Shown: positions 1 through 7,657, numbered from the stretch's first letter. The stretch is 20,326 bases of DNA from Polaromonas sp. (GCA_013823505.1 PNMH01000070.1:1-20326); one strand, 5' to 3'. Notes: generated by a model from the letters alone, not told the origin. Translations and numbers: made by a program.

Positions 1-161
1 GTGCAGGTGTAGGGCACCTTCTTGCCGGTGTGGTGGAAATCAAAAACCTTGATGCGCGACTTCGAGGTGGCGTAGGTGCCGTAGTTCTCAAAGGAACAAG
101 CCATCTCGCACTGCAGGCAGCCGGTGCACTTGTCGGGGTTGATGTGAAGGACTTTTTGCAT
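1..161 (-). CDS. 4Fe-4S ferredoxin-type protein, N-terminal fragment (possible AorA-like electron-transfer subunit)
   Basis: The gene reads leftward and is cut by the window edge, leaving 53 codons that begin MQKVLHINPDKCTGC. Residues C12, C15, C18 and C22 form a CxxCxxCxxxC iron-sulfur cluster motif, and a further cysteine at 53 begins what looks like the second cluster motif (PYTC). The ATG at 161 is preceded by GGAG about eight bases upstream, which supports this start. Proteins of this type carry electrons for partner oxidoreductases in the cytoplasm. The opening resembles the small polyferredoxin subunit (AorA) of tungsten-dependent aldehyde oxidoreductases, as I remember it, and the nearby tungstate transporter and cofactor genes fit that. 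Alternatives are HycB/CooF-like electron-transfer proteins of other enzymes. The fold is clear; the partner enzyme is inference because it lies outside the window. Confidence 0.8.
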   Translation of the reverse strand, partial: MQKVLHINPDKCTGCLQCEMACSFENYGTYATSKSRIKVFDFHHTGKKVPYTC

Positions 162-194
162 CGTTGTGTCTCCGTGTGGGTAACAGACGCTGTA

Positions 195-210
195 TGCCTG
201 GGGCGCACCT
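195..210 (-). promoter_or_regulatory. possible sigma-54 (-24/-12) promoter of the ferredoxin-type gene
   Basis: Read on the minus strand, the element has GG, ten bases, then GC followed by A, the invariant spacing of sigma-54 promoters, and matches 7 of 12 consensus positions. The predicted transcript would begin near 184, leaving a leader of about 22 bases that carries the ribosome binding site. The match is modest and GG-N10-GC is common in GC-rich DNA, so this is only a candidate. Confidence 0.3.
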
Positions 211-297
211 ATGCACATCTGCTCATATGATTTTTTGTGCACACCGATTCTTTGAGCTTGAGGGTTTACCCGGGTTTGCGGGGCTCTCTGCGAAAAA

Positions 298-312
298 GTC
301 TCAGATTGAGAC
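298..312. promoter_or_regulatory. inverted repeat, candidate regulator binding site
   Basis: GTCTCA, three bases, TGAGAC: a perfect 6-bp inverted repeat in the 256-bp gap between the divergent ferredoxin-type gene and xdhC. It lies roughly 115-130 bases upstream of the predicted start of the ferredoxin transcript, a typical enhancer distance for Fis-type activators such as the AcoR-like protein encoded at 2237-3355. Binding is inference. Confidence 0.35.
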
Positions 313-417
313 AGGCTTCGCCCAGACGCGTCCAAGGCGCTTCGTGGCATGCTTCTCTTGACGAAGGGTCAACCCTCGCCTCCCCTGCCATCTGCTTCCC
401 CTGATCCCGAACCTCAC

Positions 418-1506
418 ATGGAAAACCTCGACGCTATCGTCCTGCGCACGCTGCACGGTTGGCGCGCCCAAGGGCAGCGCGCCCTGCTGGCCACGGTGGT
501 GCGAACCTGGGGTTCGTCGCCCCGCCCGGTGGGCTCGATCATGGCGCTGTGCGAGAGCGGCGCAGTGGTCGGCTCGGTTTCGGGTGGCTGTATTGAGGAC
601 GACCTGATCTACCGCTACAGCCGCGCCAACCGGACTGAGGCCAGCGCGAACGTGGCGGGCATCAGCCACGAGATTCCAGACAGCACGCCCCAGCGCGTGA
701 CCTACGGCGTGAGCGCCGACGAAGCCCACCGCTTCGGCCTGCCCTGCGGCGGCACACTGGAGCTGGTGCTCGAATTCAACCCCGACGCAGCCTCACTGCT
801 CGCGCTGGTGAAGACCCTGGCCGAAGGCCAGATGGTGCAGCGGCGCAGCGACATTGCCAGCGGCCGCGTGGAGCTGCGCGCGGTCACCGCGCCCTCCCCT
901 CTGATCGACGACGGCCAGGTGCTCGCCAACACCTTCGGCCCCGAGTACCGCATGCTGCTCATCGGCGCGGGCCAGCTCACCGAATACCTCGCCACCATGG
1001 CCTTGTTCAGCGGCTTTGCAGTGACCGTGTGCGATCCGCGCGAGGAGTACCGGGCATCGTGGTCGGTGCCCGGTGTGGCGCTGCTCACGGCCATGCCCGA
1101 CGACGTGGTGCGCGACTTCAAGGTGGACCGCCGCAGCTGCGTGATCGCGCTCACGCACGACCCCAAGCTCGACGACCTCGCCCTGCTCGAAGCGCTGGAC
1201 ACCGAGGCCTTCTACGTGGGCGCCATCGGCTCGCGGCGCAACAACGAGGCGCGCCACGCGCGGATGATCGAGCACTTCGAGCAGACGGCCGAGAGCCTGG
1301 CGCGGCTGCGCGGGCCGATCGGCATTTACATCGGCAGCAAGACGCCGCCCGAGATAGCAGTGAGCATCATGGCCGAGGTGCTGGCGGTGAAGAATGGCGT
1401 GCCGCTGCCGCGTGACATGGATGTCACGCACGCCAAGAACGCGCTCACCGACGGCACCGCCGAGCCATCCGGCCCGACCTGCTTCTCACCCGCCAAGGCC
1501 CGGTGA
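418..1506 (+). CDS. xdhC: XdhC family molybdenum-cofactor maturation protein
   Basis: A protein of 362 residues with both halves of the XdhC/CoxF family. The N-terminal XdhC/CoxI domain carries TVVRTWGSSPRPVGS and GSVSGGCIEDDL (about residues 25-65). The C-terminal Rossmann-like domain carries LLIGAGQLTEYLA, then VGAIGSRRN and IGIYIGSKTPPEIAVSIMAE. Family members bind molybdenum cofactor in the cytoplasm, help its sulfuration and insert it into xanthine-oxidase-type enzymes. I chose the ATG at 418 rather than an in-frame ATG at 349 because homologues begin with a short MxNLDxxVLRT stretch; no clear ribosome binding site is visible at either. The next gene overlaps its stop by 4 bp (GTGA), so the two are co-translated. 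No xanthine-oxidase-type enzyme is in the window; the client must be encoded elsewhere. Confidence 0.93.
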   Translation: MENLDAIVLRTLHGWRAQGQRALLATVVRTWGSSPRPVGSIMALCESGAVVGSVSGGCIEDDLIYRYSRANRTEASANVAGISHEIPDSTPQRVTYGVSADEAHRFGLPCGGTLELVLEFNPDAASLLALVKTLAEGQMVQRRSDIASGRVELRAVTAPSPLIDDGQVLANTFGPEYRMLLIGAGQLTEYLATMALFSGFAVTVCDPREEYRASWSVPGVALLTAMPDDVVRDFKVDRRSCVIALTHDPKLDDLALLEALDTEAFYVGAIGSRRNNEARHARMIEHFEQTAESLARLRGPIGIYIGSKTPPEIAVSIMAEVLAVKNGVPLPRDMDVTHAKNALTDGTAEPSGPTCFSPAKAR

Positions 1507-2195
1507 ACACACCCACAGCACCACAGCCGCTGCGCACCGGGGTGCTCATCCTCGCGGCGGGCGCAGGACGGCGCATGGGTGGGCGCGCCAAGTGTTTGCT
1601 GGAGGTGCAAGGCCAGAGCATGCTGGAGCGGCTGGTGTGCGCGGTGCGCGGCTTGGGGCTGCACACACCGGTGCTGGTGCTCGGCCACCACGCGGCCGAG
1701 ATCCGGGCGCACGTGGCCACCTGGCCCGAGCACCTGACCCCGCGTCAGGTGGTGAACCCCACGCCCGAGGACGACCCGGCCTCCTCGCTGCACCTGGGCC
1801 TGCGCGCACTTGATGCCGACGTACAGGCCGTGATGGTGTTGCTGGCCGACCAGCCACTGATCCATGCCGCCGACATCGGCGCGGTACTGAACGCGTTCCA
1901 GCGCCGCCCGGCCGGCCGCCAGGTGTTGGTGCCCACGGTGAACGGAGTGCCAGGCCATCCGGTGGTGTTCGATGCCGCCGTGCGCGCCGACCTTCTGGCG
2001 GCACCCGGTACGGGCCTAAGGCAATGGCGCGCAGCGCACCCGCAAGCCACCCTGCCCTGGGTGGTGGACAACCCGCACCTCACGCGCGACCTGGACACGC
2101 CCGAAGATGTGGAAACCCTGGCCCGCGACACCGGCTGGACCTGCCGCTGGCCGGAGGCTGCGTCGGGGGTTAACACCGATCCCGCAGGCACTTGA
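1503..2195 (+). CDS. MocA/MobA-like molybdenum cofactor nucleotidyltransferase
   Basis: A protein of 230 residues of the NTP_transf_3 family. Near the N-terminus, ILAAGAGRRMGGRAKCLL is the nucleotide-binding signature (LAAGxxxRMG...K), and VMVLLADQPLI around residue 115 supplies the metal-binding aspartate region. GVPGHPVVF is the usual GHP motif. Relatives transfer CMP (MocA) or GMP (MobA) to molybdopterin. Pairing with xdhC favours a MocA-type cytidylyl transfer for a xanthine-oxidase-family enzyme, but CTP versus GTP preference cannot be decided by eye. The GTG start at 1503 overlaps the xdhC stop by 4 bp. The last 20 or so residues are a non-conserved tail. Confidence 0.88.
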   Translation: MNTPTAPQPLRTGVLILAAGAGRRMGGRAKCLLEVQGQSMLERLVCAVRGLGLHTPVLVLGHHAAEIRAHVATWPEHLTPRQVVNPTPEDDPASSLHLGLRALDADVQAVMVLLADQPLIHAADIGAVLNAFQRRPAGRQVLVPTVNGVPGHPVVFDAAVRADLLAAPGTGLRQWRAAHPQATLPWVVDNPHLTRDLDTPEDVETLARDTGWTCRWPEAASGVNTDPAGT

Positions 2196-2236
2196 CCACC
2201 ACACCGGGGCGTTCAAACGCTGCTTTAATTCCCCGT

Positions 2237-3355
2237 GTGAGTTCCAACACACAGTCACCCCTGACCCACCCGCACCGACTGGCCCTGATCGAGCAGGCGC
2301 GCCAATCGGTGCTGGAGACTCGTGACCCGAGCTCACCCGTGGGTCTCTCGCCCTGGATCGACCGCTCGTGGCGGCGTTGCCTGGGCATGGGGTTCAACCC
2401 GCACCAACCCATCGCCTTTGATCCGGTCACCCACAGCGTGGTGCGCAACGCGATCGATGCCAACCAACCGCTGCTGCGGGCCGCGGCACCGGTGATCCAG
2501 TCGCTCACGAGAGCCATGGCGAACACGCGCTACTTCGCCATCCTCACCGACGCCAGCGGCCTGGTGATCGACGTCAACGGTCCGGTGGACCGGCACAACC
2601 CGCAGGCATCGAGCATCGCGCGCGTGGGCGTGGATCTGTCCGAACGCGCCGTGGGCACCACCGCCATCGGCGCCACGCTGGCCGAGCTGCAACCCGTGTG
2701 GCTGCACCGCGGAGAACACTTCTTCGACGCCACCAGCGCCTACAGCTGCGCGGGGGCGCCCATCTGGGGCCCCGACGGTCAATGCGTCGGCATGCTCGAC
2801 CTCACCGGCGTGAACGTGGTGGAGCAGCCCGCCTTGAAGCACCTCGTCACCCAGTCGGCGCGCAGCATCGAGAACGCGCTCGCGCTGGCTCGCCCGCACC
2901 GCCTGCTGCTGAGCCTGAACTGGCCCGGGCAGTCGCTCGGCGGTGACAGCGACGGCCTGGTGTGTGTCGACGCCGATGGTCACATCACCGGCCTGAACCG
3001 ACCGGCCGCCGACATGCTGGGCATGGCCCCGCTGAGCCAAGCGGGCCATTGCACCGATGTGTTCGCCGTGCCGGTGGAAAGCCTGTTCGATGCCGCACGC
3101 GCGCAGCGCAGCGCGATGGAGGTGCCGTTGTGGTCGGGGCTGCGCATCAACCTGCACGCGCAGCTCAACGCCAGTGGCGAACGCGCGCCGCTGCACGGCT
3201 CGGGCGCGGCGGTGCCGCTCAAGGACGTGGAGACCGCGCTCATCCGCAAGGCGGTGGAAGAGGCCCGCGGCAACGTGATGGAAGCCGCGCGCGCACTGGG
3301 CATCAGCCGCGCCACCGTTTACCGCAAGCTCGGCGCCCAGCGCGATCGGGGCTGA
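2237..3355 (+). CDS. AcoR-like GAF/PAS/Fis transcriptional regulator lacking the AAA+ domain
   Basis: About 372 residues. The N-terminal part (PWIDRSWRRCLGMG and the FAILTDASGLVIDVNG and GVDLSERAVGTTAIG segments) is the GAF sensor region of AcoR-type activators. A short PAS-like segment follows (LVCVDADGHITGLNRPAADMLG, about residues 240-260). The last 45 residues are a Fis-type helix-turn-helix (AARALGISRATVYRKL). Classical AcoR proteins are over 600 residues with a sigma-54-interacting AAA+ ATPase between these parts; here it is missing altogether, with no GAFTGA or Walker motif. The start is uncertain: GTG 2237 gives a family-like N-terminus, while TTG 2192 overlaps the preceding stop and would add 15 residues. 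It probably senses a small molecule and controls the adjacent cofactor and ferredoxin-type genes, which is inference from position. Confidence 0.85.
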   Translation: MSSNTQSPLTHPHRLALIEQARQSVLETRDPSSPVGLSPWIDRSWRRCLGMGFNPHQPIAFDPVTHSVVRNAIDANQPLLRAAAPVIQSLTRAMANTRYFAILTDASGLVIDVNGPVDRHNPQASSIARVGVDLSERAVGTTAIGATLAELQPVWLHRGEHFFDATSAYSCAGAPIWGPDGQCVGMLDLTGVNVVEQPALKHLVTQSARSIENALALARPHRLLLSLNWPGQSLGGDSDGLVCVDADGHITGLNRPAADMLGMAPLSQAGHCTDVFAVPVESLFDAARAQRSAMEVPLWSGLRINLHAQLNASGERAPLHGSGAAVPLKDVETALIRKAVEEARGNVMEAARALGISRATVYRKLGAQRDRG

Positions 3356-3428
3356 AGCACCTCACCGCCAACGGGGCGGTCTGCCGAAAAGCGGTTGAGA
3401 GGCGGCCCAGTTGTGCCGCTGGACACGG

Positions 3429-3455
3429 TCAGCAAAGCGCCAACCCGGCCGATAT
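3429..3455 (+). promoter_or_regulatory. sigma-28 (FliA) type promoter of the chemoreceptor gene
   Basis: GCCGATAT at 3448-3455 matches the flagellar sigma-28 -10 box (GCCGATAA) at 7 of 8 positions. Exactly 11 bases upstream is TCAGCAAA (3429-3436) in the place of the -35 box TAAAGTTT, a weak match. It lies about 60 bases before the chemoreceptor ATG, and chemoreceptor genes are typical FliA targets. Assignment rests on the strong -10 box and correct spacing. Confidence 0.55.
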
Positions 3456-3514
3456 ACCGGGTAAGCCCTGCTCAACCTGGGTCTGGCGCACACAACCAAC
3501 CGTTCAAACACACC

Positions 3515-5254
3515 ATGTTCAAGAACCTCAAGATTTCAACGCGCCTCGTGGGTGCCTTCGCCTTGCTGGTGGCGATGCTGCTGGCCATCGGTGCGCTCAG
3601 CGTGGTGCGCGCGGTGGCGGTGGAGACCGACCTGGTCGACATCACCGAGCGGCGCATGAGCGCGATTTCAAACATGGAACTGATTCGCGAGGAAGCGAAC
3701 TTCCAGGCCCGCGCGATCCGCAATATCGCCTTGCTCGACGACTCGACCAAGGTGGCTCAGGAGAAACAGGCCATCGAAGAGTCGCGTGCGCGGGTCAACG
3801 ACGTCACCGGCAAGGTTGAGGCCCTGATCACATCGACCAAGGGCCGGGAACTCCAGGCCTTGATGCTGGAAGGCCGAAAGCCTTTCCGCGAAGGCGTGGA
3901 CAAGTTCATGGCCCTCATCGCCGCTGGCGAGCGCGAGGCGGCCGTGGCCCTGCTGTTCGATGTGGTTCGTCCGGCGCAGCTGGCGTATCTGAAGGCGATC
4001 GATGACGCTGTCGACTTCCAGACCGCTGGTGCGCAGGAAGCCAGCCAGAACGCGCAGAACACCGTCAAGAACCTCATCTTCACCATCGTGGCCGCTGTGC
4101 TGGTCTCGGCCGGCATCGCCGCGGTGGTGGCCACCTGGATCATCCGCTCCATCACCGGCCCGATCAACAGCGCGGTGGAACTGGCCCGCGCTGTGGCCGC
4201 TGGCGACCTGACCCACGTGGTCGAGGTGAAGTCCACCGACGAGACGGGTGTGTTGATGCAGGCCCTGGCCGACATGCAGACCGGTCTGGTTCAAGTGGTG
4301 GGTCGCGTGCGCAGTGGTTCCGAGTCGGTGTCCAGTGCCAGCGAGCAGATTGCCCAGGGCAACCAGGACCTGAGCTCACGCACCGAAAGCCAGGCGAGTG
4401 CGCTGGAAGAAACCGCCGCGTCGATGGAAGAGCTCTCGTCCACCGTGCGCCAGAACGCCGACAACGCCCTGCAGGCCAACCAGCTCGCGCAGAGCGCTTC
4501 CAGGGTGGCGCTGGAAGGTGGTCAGGTGGTGAGCCAGGTGGTGGACACCATGAAGGGCATCAACGAGAGCTCGCGCAAGATCAGCGACATCATTTCGGTG
4601 ATCGACGGCATTGCGTTCCAGACCAACATCCTCGCGCTCAACGCCGCGGTGGAAGCGGCTCGCGCGGGTGAACAGGGCCGGGGCTTCGCGGTGGTGGCCG
4701 GTGAGGTACGCAACCTCGCACAGCGCAGCGCCGCAGCGGCCAAAGAGATCAAACAACTCATCAACGACAGCGTGGAGCGCGTGGAGAGCGGCACGGCGCT
4801 GGTGGACAAGGCCGGCGCCACCATGAACGAGGTGGTGGACAGCGTGAGGCGCGTCACCGACATCATGGGCGAGATCAGCTCGGCCAGCAAAGAGCAGAGC
4901 GACGGCGTGGGCCAGATCGGCGAAGCCGTGACCCAGATGGACCAGGCCACGCAGCAGAACGCCGCGCTGGTGGAAGAAATGGCCGCCGCGGCCAGCAGCC
5001 TGCGCTCGCAGGCCACCGACCTGGTGCAGGCGGTGGCGGTGTTCCGCCTCTCAGTCAACCCGGTGGGTTTCAGCGCGGTGACACCGGTCGTGCGCACACA
5101 CACGCCGGTGGCCGAACCCAAAAAATCGTTGTCATCCCCGGTGCTGAAGAAGCCCGCGATCCGTGCGGCACTGCCTGCGGCCAAGCAGCCGGCCGCGCGC
5201 CGAGAACCCGCGAAAGCCAGCGCTGACGCGGCGGGTGACTGGGAATCCTTCTGA
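3515..5254 (+). CDS. methyl-accepting chemotaxis protein
   Basis: A protein of 579 residues with classic chemoreceptor order. Residues about 11-33 are the first membrane helix, followed by a four-helix-bundle periplasmic sensor (4HB_MCP type) to about 185, a second membrane helix at about 187-211, then a HAMP domain and the cytoplasmic signalling coiled coil. The kinase-contact tip ([20 protein letters not shown], about residues 361-380) is intact. Ala/Ser/Glu-rich helices flanking it carry the methylation sites. The protein ends in DWESF after a flexible Ala/Pro/Lys linker; this resembles the NWETF pentapeptide that tethers CheR and CheB in Tsr/Tar. The ATG at 3515 was chosen because the hydrophobic helix begins right after [10 protein letters not shown]; no strong ribosome binding site is visible. 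The ligand is unknown. It is transcribed alone, between its own promoter and terminator. Confidence 0.95.
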   Translation: MFKNLKISTRLVGAFALLVAMLLAIGALSVVRAVAVETDLVDITERRMSAISNMELIREEANFQARAIRNIALLDDSTKVAQEKQAIEESRARVNDVTGKVEALITSTKGRELQALMLEGRKPFREGVDKFMALIAAGEREAAVALLFDVVRPAQLAYLKAIDDAVDFQTAGAQEASQNAQNTVKNLIFTIVAAVLVSAGIAAVVATWIIRSITGPINSAVELARAVAAGDLTHVVEVKSTDETGVLMQALADMQTGLVQVVGRVRSGSESVSSASEQIAQGNQDLSSRTESQASALEETAASMEELSSTVRQNADNALQANQLAQSASRVALEGGQVVSQVVDTMKGINESSRKISDIISVIDGIAFQTNILALNAAVEAARAGEQGRGFAVVAGEVRNLAQRSAAAAKEIKQLINDSVERVESGTALVDKAGATMNEVVDSVRRVTDIMGEISSASKEQSDGVGQIGEAVTQMDQATQQNAALVEEMAAAASSLRSQATDLVQAVAVFRLSVNPVGFSAVTPVVRTHTPVAEPKKSLSSPVLKKPAIRAALPAAKQPAARREPAKASADAAGDWESF

Positions 5255-5279
5255 ACGCTCCCCGCGCATCCTGAAACGA

Positions 5280-5303
5280 AACAGCCGCCCGAGGGCGGCT
5301 GTT
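5280..5303. terminator. hairpin terminator between convergent genes
   Basis: AACAGCCGCCC and GGGCGGCTGTT form an 11-bp perfect inverted repeat around a 2-base centre, 25 bases after the chemoreceptor stop. On the minus strand it is followed by a T-rich run (TTTCGTTT), and on the plus strand by TGTTGT. It can serve the chemoreceptor gene and the convergent glycine-rich gene. Confidence 0.8.
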
Positions 5304-5332
5304 GTCATGGGGGAGCCTGGGCCCCAAGCGTG

Positions 5333-5899
5333 TCAGCGCTTGCCGCCACCACCGCCACCGTTGCCGCCGCCGTTCCCACCGCCGTTACCGCCACCCTTGC
5401 CGCCGCCGCCATGGCCCCCGGCGTTGCCGCCAGCGTTGCCCTGACCACCCAACGACAGGCCAGTTCCGACCGATGCCGACGCGACCGTTGAGCCGCCCTT
5501 GTCGGTGGCACCCATCTTGGCCGTCTTCTGCGACTTCTCGGCGGCCGCCTCGCGCGCCAAATCGGCCTTCTTCGCCTGGTTGGCATCGCTCACCACATCG
5601 CCCAGACGCAGTCCGAGCGAGTTGGCAATGGCACCCCAGCCCATACCGGAATCACGCAGTCCCTGCACATTGCTGGTGGCTGCGCCCAACTGGGCATTGG
5701 TGGGGTTGGTGATGCCCTGCTTGGCGAGGTCGGCCTTGGCAATGTTGGTCGCGAAGTCTTGAGTGGGTGCCGCCGTGGTCGAGGTTGAAGGTGCGGAGGT
5801 CACCGTCACACCGACGGTCGTCTGGGCAAAGGCGCCGGACGCCGCGAACAACGCGGCGCACAGACTCGACTTGAGCAACAGGGAATGGGAATGTTTCAT
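5333..5899 (-). CDS. secreted glycine-rich protein of unknown function
   Basis: A 188-residue protein. It begins with a Sec signal peptide (MKHSHSLLLKSSLCAALFAA, cleavage likely after AFA at residue 25). A Thr/Ser/Pro-rich stretch follows, then a helical middle region containing NSLGLRLGDVVSDANQAKKA and an Ala/Lys-rich segment. The last 35 or so residues are almost only glycine with asparagine, a degenerate GGGN repeat ending in KR. The ATG at 5899 has AGGAG six bases upstream, which settles the start. I do not recognise a named family; small exported proteins with this helical core and Gly tail occur in Comamonadaceae as hypotheticals, to my recollection. It would be periplasmic or extracellular. 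Codons in the Gly tail vary, so it is not a simple DNA repeat. It stands alone and converges on the chemoreceptor gene. Confidence 0.85.
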   Translation of the reverse strand: MKHSHSLLLKSSLCAALFAASGAFAQTTVGVTVTSAPSTSTTAAPTQDFATNIAKADLAKQGITNPTNAQLGAATSNVQGLRDSGMGWGAIANSLGLRLGDVVSDANQAKKADLAREAAAEKSQKTAKMGATDKGGSTVASASVGTGLSLGGQGNAGGNAGGHGGGGKGGGNGGGNGGGNGGGGGGKR

Positions 5900-6007
5900 G
5901 CAGGGCTCCTGGGGTGTTGTGTCGCTGTGCATGCTACGGGACGAAGGTCGCGAAAGGTGCACCCATTCGTTACCAGCGGTAGGTTTGAAACCACAGACGT
6001 CCGCCTT

Positions 6008-6025
6008 GCGTGCGCCAGCGCACGC
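6008..6025 (-). terminator. hairpin downstream of modE
   Basis: GCGTGCG, four bases, CGCACGC: a 7-bp perfect stem located 38 bases past the modE stop. There is no T run after it on the minus strand, so it may be a weak or factor-assisted terminator. It is the only strong hairpin noticed in the 163-bp gap between modE and the glycine-rich gene. Confidence 0.35.
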
Positions 6026-6062
6026 TGGAATGGTCAGCGCACTGTCGGGCGCACGGATCGCG

Positions 6063-6836
6063 TCAGCCCGCCAACCCGATCACCAGCGCAGCCGGCATCA
6101 AAGCCGCCACCGCCGCGTCGCCCACCCGCCCGGTGAACGGATGCCTTGCAAAGCCCACCCAGTGACCGCCACCATCGAGGGCCAGCACCACCTCGTCTTG
6201 CCGGGCGCCGGGCGAGCAGCGCTCGATGCGGCCGGTGAGTGCGCCCGACGCTGCGTGCGAAGCGGTCAACGACACCTCCACCGCGGTGGCCTTGCACAAG
6301 GCCAGCACAGCGAGGCCGGGCACCAGCCCCAGCAGATCGGCGCTTTCCTGTGTGATGCTCGACACCAGCTGTGCCCCACCCGGTGTGGACAGGGTCACCA
6401 CCACCATCGGGTCGCCCGGCCCCAGCGGGGCACAGCGCAGCACGCGGCAGCGCAGCTGGTTGCGCATGCTGGTGCGAAGGCCCAGCCCGCCCTCGCCGAT
6501 GGCGCCGCCGGCAAAGCGGGCCAGCACCTGCTGGCGGGCGCGCGCCAGCTCGGCGGCGAGTGCGAGCAGTTGCAGACCGTGGGCGGTGATGCGCGCGCCG
6601 CCGCCGCCCACGCCACCCACGGTGCGCTCCACCAGCGGCACACCGCTGAGGTTGCTCAAGGTGTCGATGGCCTGCCACGCGGCCTTGTAGCTGATGCCGA
6701 CCTGGCGCGCCGCCTGTGAGATGGAGCAGCCGGCGGCCACGTGCCGCAGCACGTCCAGGCGTTTGTCGGCGCTGGCGTCCGCCAGGGCCTGGGGCAAATC
6801 GGTGGGCGTGGCAGTGGTGTCTTTTCTGGAGGCCAT
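6063..6836 (-). CDS. modE: ModE-type molybdate-dependent transcriptional regulator
   Basis: A 257-residue protein with ModE architecture. The N-terminal winged helix-turn-helix is LysR-like: CSISQAARQVGISYKAAWQA (about residues 36-55), followed by the wing region TVGGVGGGGARITAHG. Two tandem MOP/TOBE oxyanion-binding domains follow (about residues 128-195 and 200-257). ModE proteins dimerise, bind molybdate or tungstate, and then repress the molybdate transport operon. The ATG at 6836 has AGGA just upstream. It is divergent from modABC, and the palindrome at 6865-6887 between the two genes is the obvious target, so it probably represses modABC and perhaps itself. Full-length, no oddities. Confidence 0.93.
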   Translation of the reverse strand: MASRKDTTATPTDLPQALADASADKRLDVLRHVAAGCSISQAARQVGISYKAAWQAIDTLSNLSGVPLVERTVGGVGGGGARITAHGLQLLALAAELARARQQVLARFAGGAIGEGGLGLRTSMRNQLRCRVLRCAPLGPGDPMVVVTLSTPGGAQLVSSITQESADLLGLVPGLAVLALCKATAVEVSLTASHAASGALTGRIERCSPGARQDEVVLALDGGGHWVGFARHPFTGRVGDAAVAALMPAALVIGLAG

Positions 6837-6864
6837 GGAGTCCTGGGGTGCCGTCTATACTCGT

Positions 6865-6887
6865 CGCTATTCCTAAATAGAATAGCG
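6865..6887. promoter_or_regulatory. ModE operator between modE and modA
   Basis: CGCTATTC, seven bases (CTAAATA), GAATAGCG: a perfect 8-bp inverted repeat in the 74-bp gap between divergent modE and modA. The CGCTAT...ATAGCG outer halves and spacing resemble the known ModE box. A plus-strand TAGAAT (6878-6883) that could be the modA -10 lies inside the right half, so bound ModE would block transcription. Binding itself is inferred. Confidence 0.8.
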
Positions 6888-6910
6888 GTTGATTTGAGAG
6901 GGTCGCTCCG

Positions 6911-7657
6911 ATGTTCGCACGTTCACTGTGGTCTGCCCTGCTGTTTTTCATGGCGGGCTCGCTGCACGCCGCTGAAGCCCGGGTGGCGGTGGCGGCCAAC
7001 TTTGCAGAACCTGTCAAGGCCATTGCTGCGGTGCTGGAAAAAACCACCGGTCACACGCTGAAGATCAGCGTGGGCGCCACGGGTGGCCTGTATGCGCAGA
7101 TCAAGAACGGCGCACCCTTCGACGTGATGCTCGCGGCCGATACGAAAACGCCTGCCCAGCTCGAAGCCGATGGCCTGGCGCAGCCGGGCGGCCGCTTCAC
7201 CTACGCCACCGGCAAGCTGGTGCTGTGGTCGGCCGACGCGGCCAAGGTGGACAGCCAGGGTGCCGTGCTCAAGGGCCGTGGTTTTCGCAAGTTGGCCGTG
7301 GCCAATCCCAAGACGGCGCCCTACGGCACAGCCGCCGTCGAGGTGATCGACAAGCTCGGCCTCTCTGCATCGCTCACGCCGAAGCTGGTGCAGGGCGAGA
7401 GCATCGGCCAGACCTACAACTTCGCCTTCACCGGCAACGCCGAGATCGCGTTTGTGGCCATGTCGCAGGTGCTGGATGGCGGTCGGCTCAAAGGCGGATC
7501 GATGTGGGTGGTGCCGCAGAACCTGTACGCGCCGATCCAGCAGGACGCGGTGTTGCTCAAGCGCGGCGCCAACAACGAAGCGGCCAGGGCGCTCATGACG
7601 CTGCTGCAAAGCCCCAACATCAAGACCCTCATCCGATCCTACGGATACGACCTTTAA
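6911..7657 (+). CDS. modA: ModA, molybdate-binding periplasmic protein
   Basis: A 248-residue substrate-binding protein. It has a signal peptide ending LHA at about residue 20. The mature part begins RVAVAANFAEP and continues SVGATGGLYAQIKNGAPFDV, the ModA oxyanion-pocket segments, followed by MLAADTKTPAQLEADG. Near the C-terminus, the EIAFVAMSQV segment is the usual ModA second-lobe motif. It captures molybdate (and tungstate) in the periplasm and delivers it to ModBC. The ATG at 6911 follows a GAGAGGG sequence. It is the first gene of modABC: modB starts 3 bases after its stop. Regulation by ModE through the palindrome upstream is likely. Confidence 0.95.
   Translation: MFARSLWSALLFFMAGSLHAAEARVAVAANFAEPVKAIAAVLEKTTGHTLKISVGATGGLYAQIKNGAPFDVMLAADTKTPAQLEADGLAQPGGRFTYATGKLVLWSADAAKVDSQGAVLKGRGFRKLAVANPKTAPYGTAAVEVIDKLGLSASLTPKLVQGESIGQTYNFAFTGNAEIAFVAMSQVLDGGRLKGGSMWVVPQNLYAPIQQDAVLLKRGANNEAARALMTLLQSPNIKTLIRSYGYDL

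Noticed and set aside
236..243. TGTGCACA palindrome upstream of xdhC
   Set aside because: An 8-bp palindrome without flanking symmetry or a recognised regulator; likely chance.
162..417. Molybdenum-cofactor riboswitch or other structured leader
   Set aside because: No leader long enough or with the multi-stem pattern was seen upstream of xdhC, modA or tupB.
2209..2220. GCGTT/AACGC repeat just before the AcoR-like regulator start
   Set aside because: Only a 5-bp stem with a 2-base centre and no associated promoter; too weak to call an operator.
5340..5415. Phase-variable simple repeat in the glycine-rich gene
   Set aside because: The repeats are amino-acid level only; codons vary, so slippage is not expected.
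5982..5992. GGTTT-G-AAACC repeat upstream of the glycine-rich gene
   Set aside because: Short, with no -35/-10 found nearby; insufficient to assign a function.
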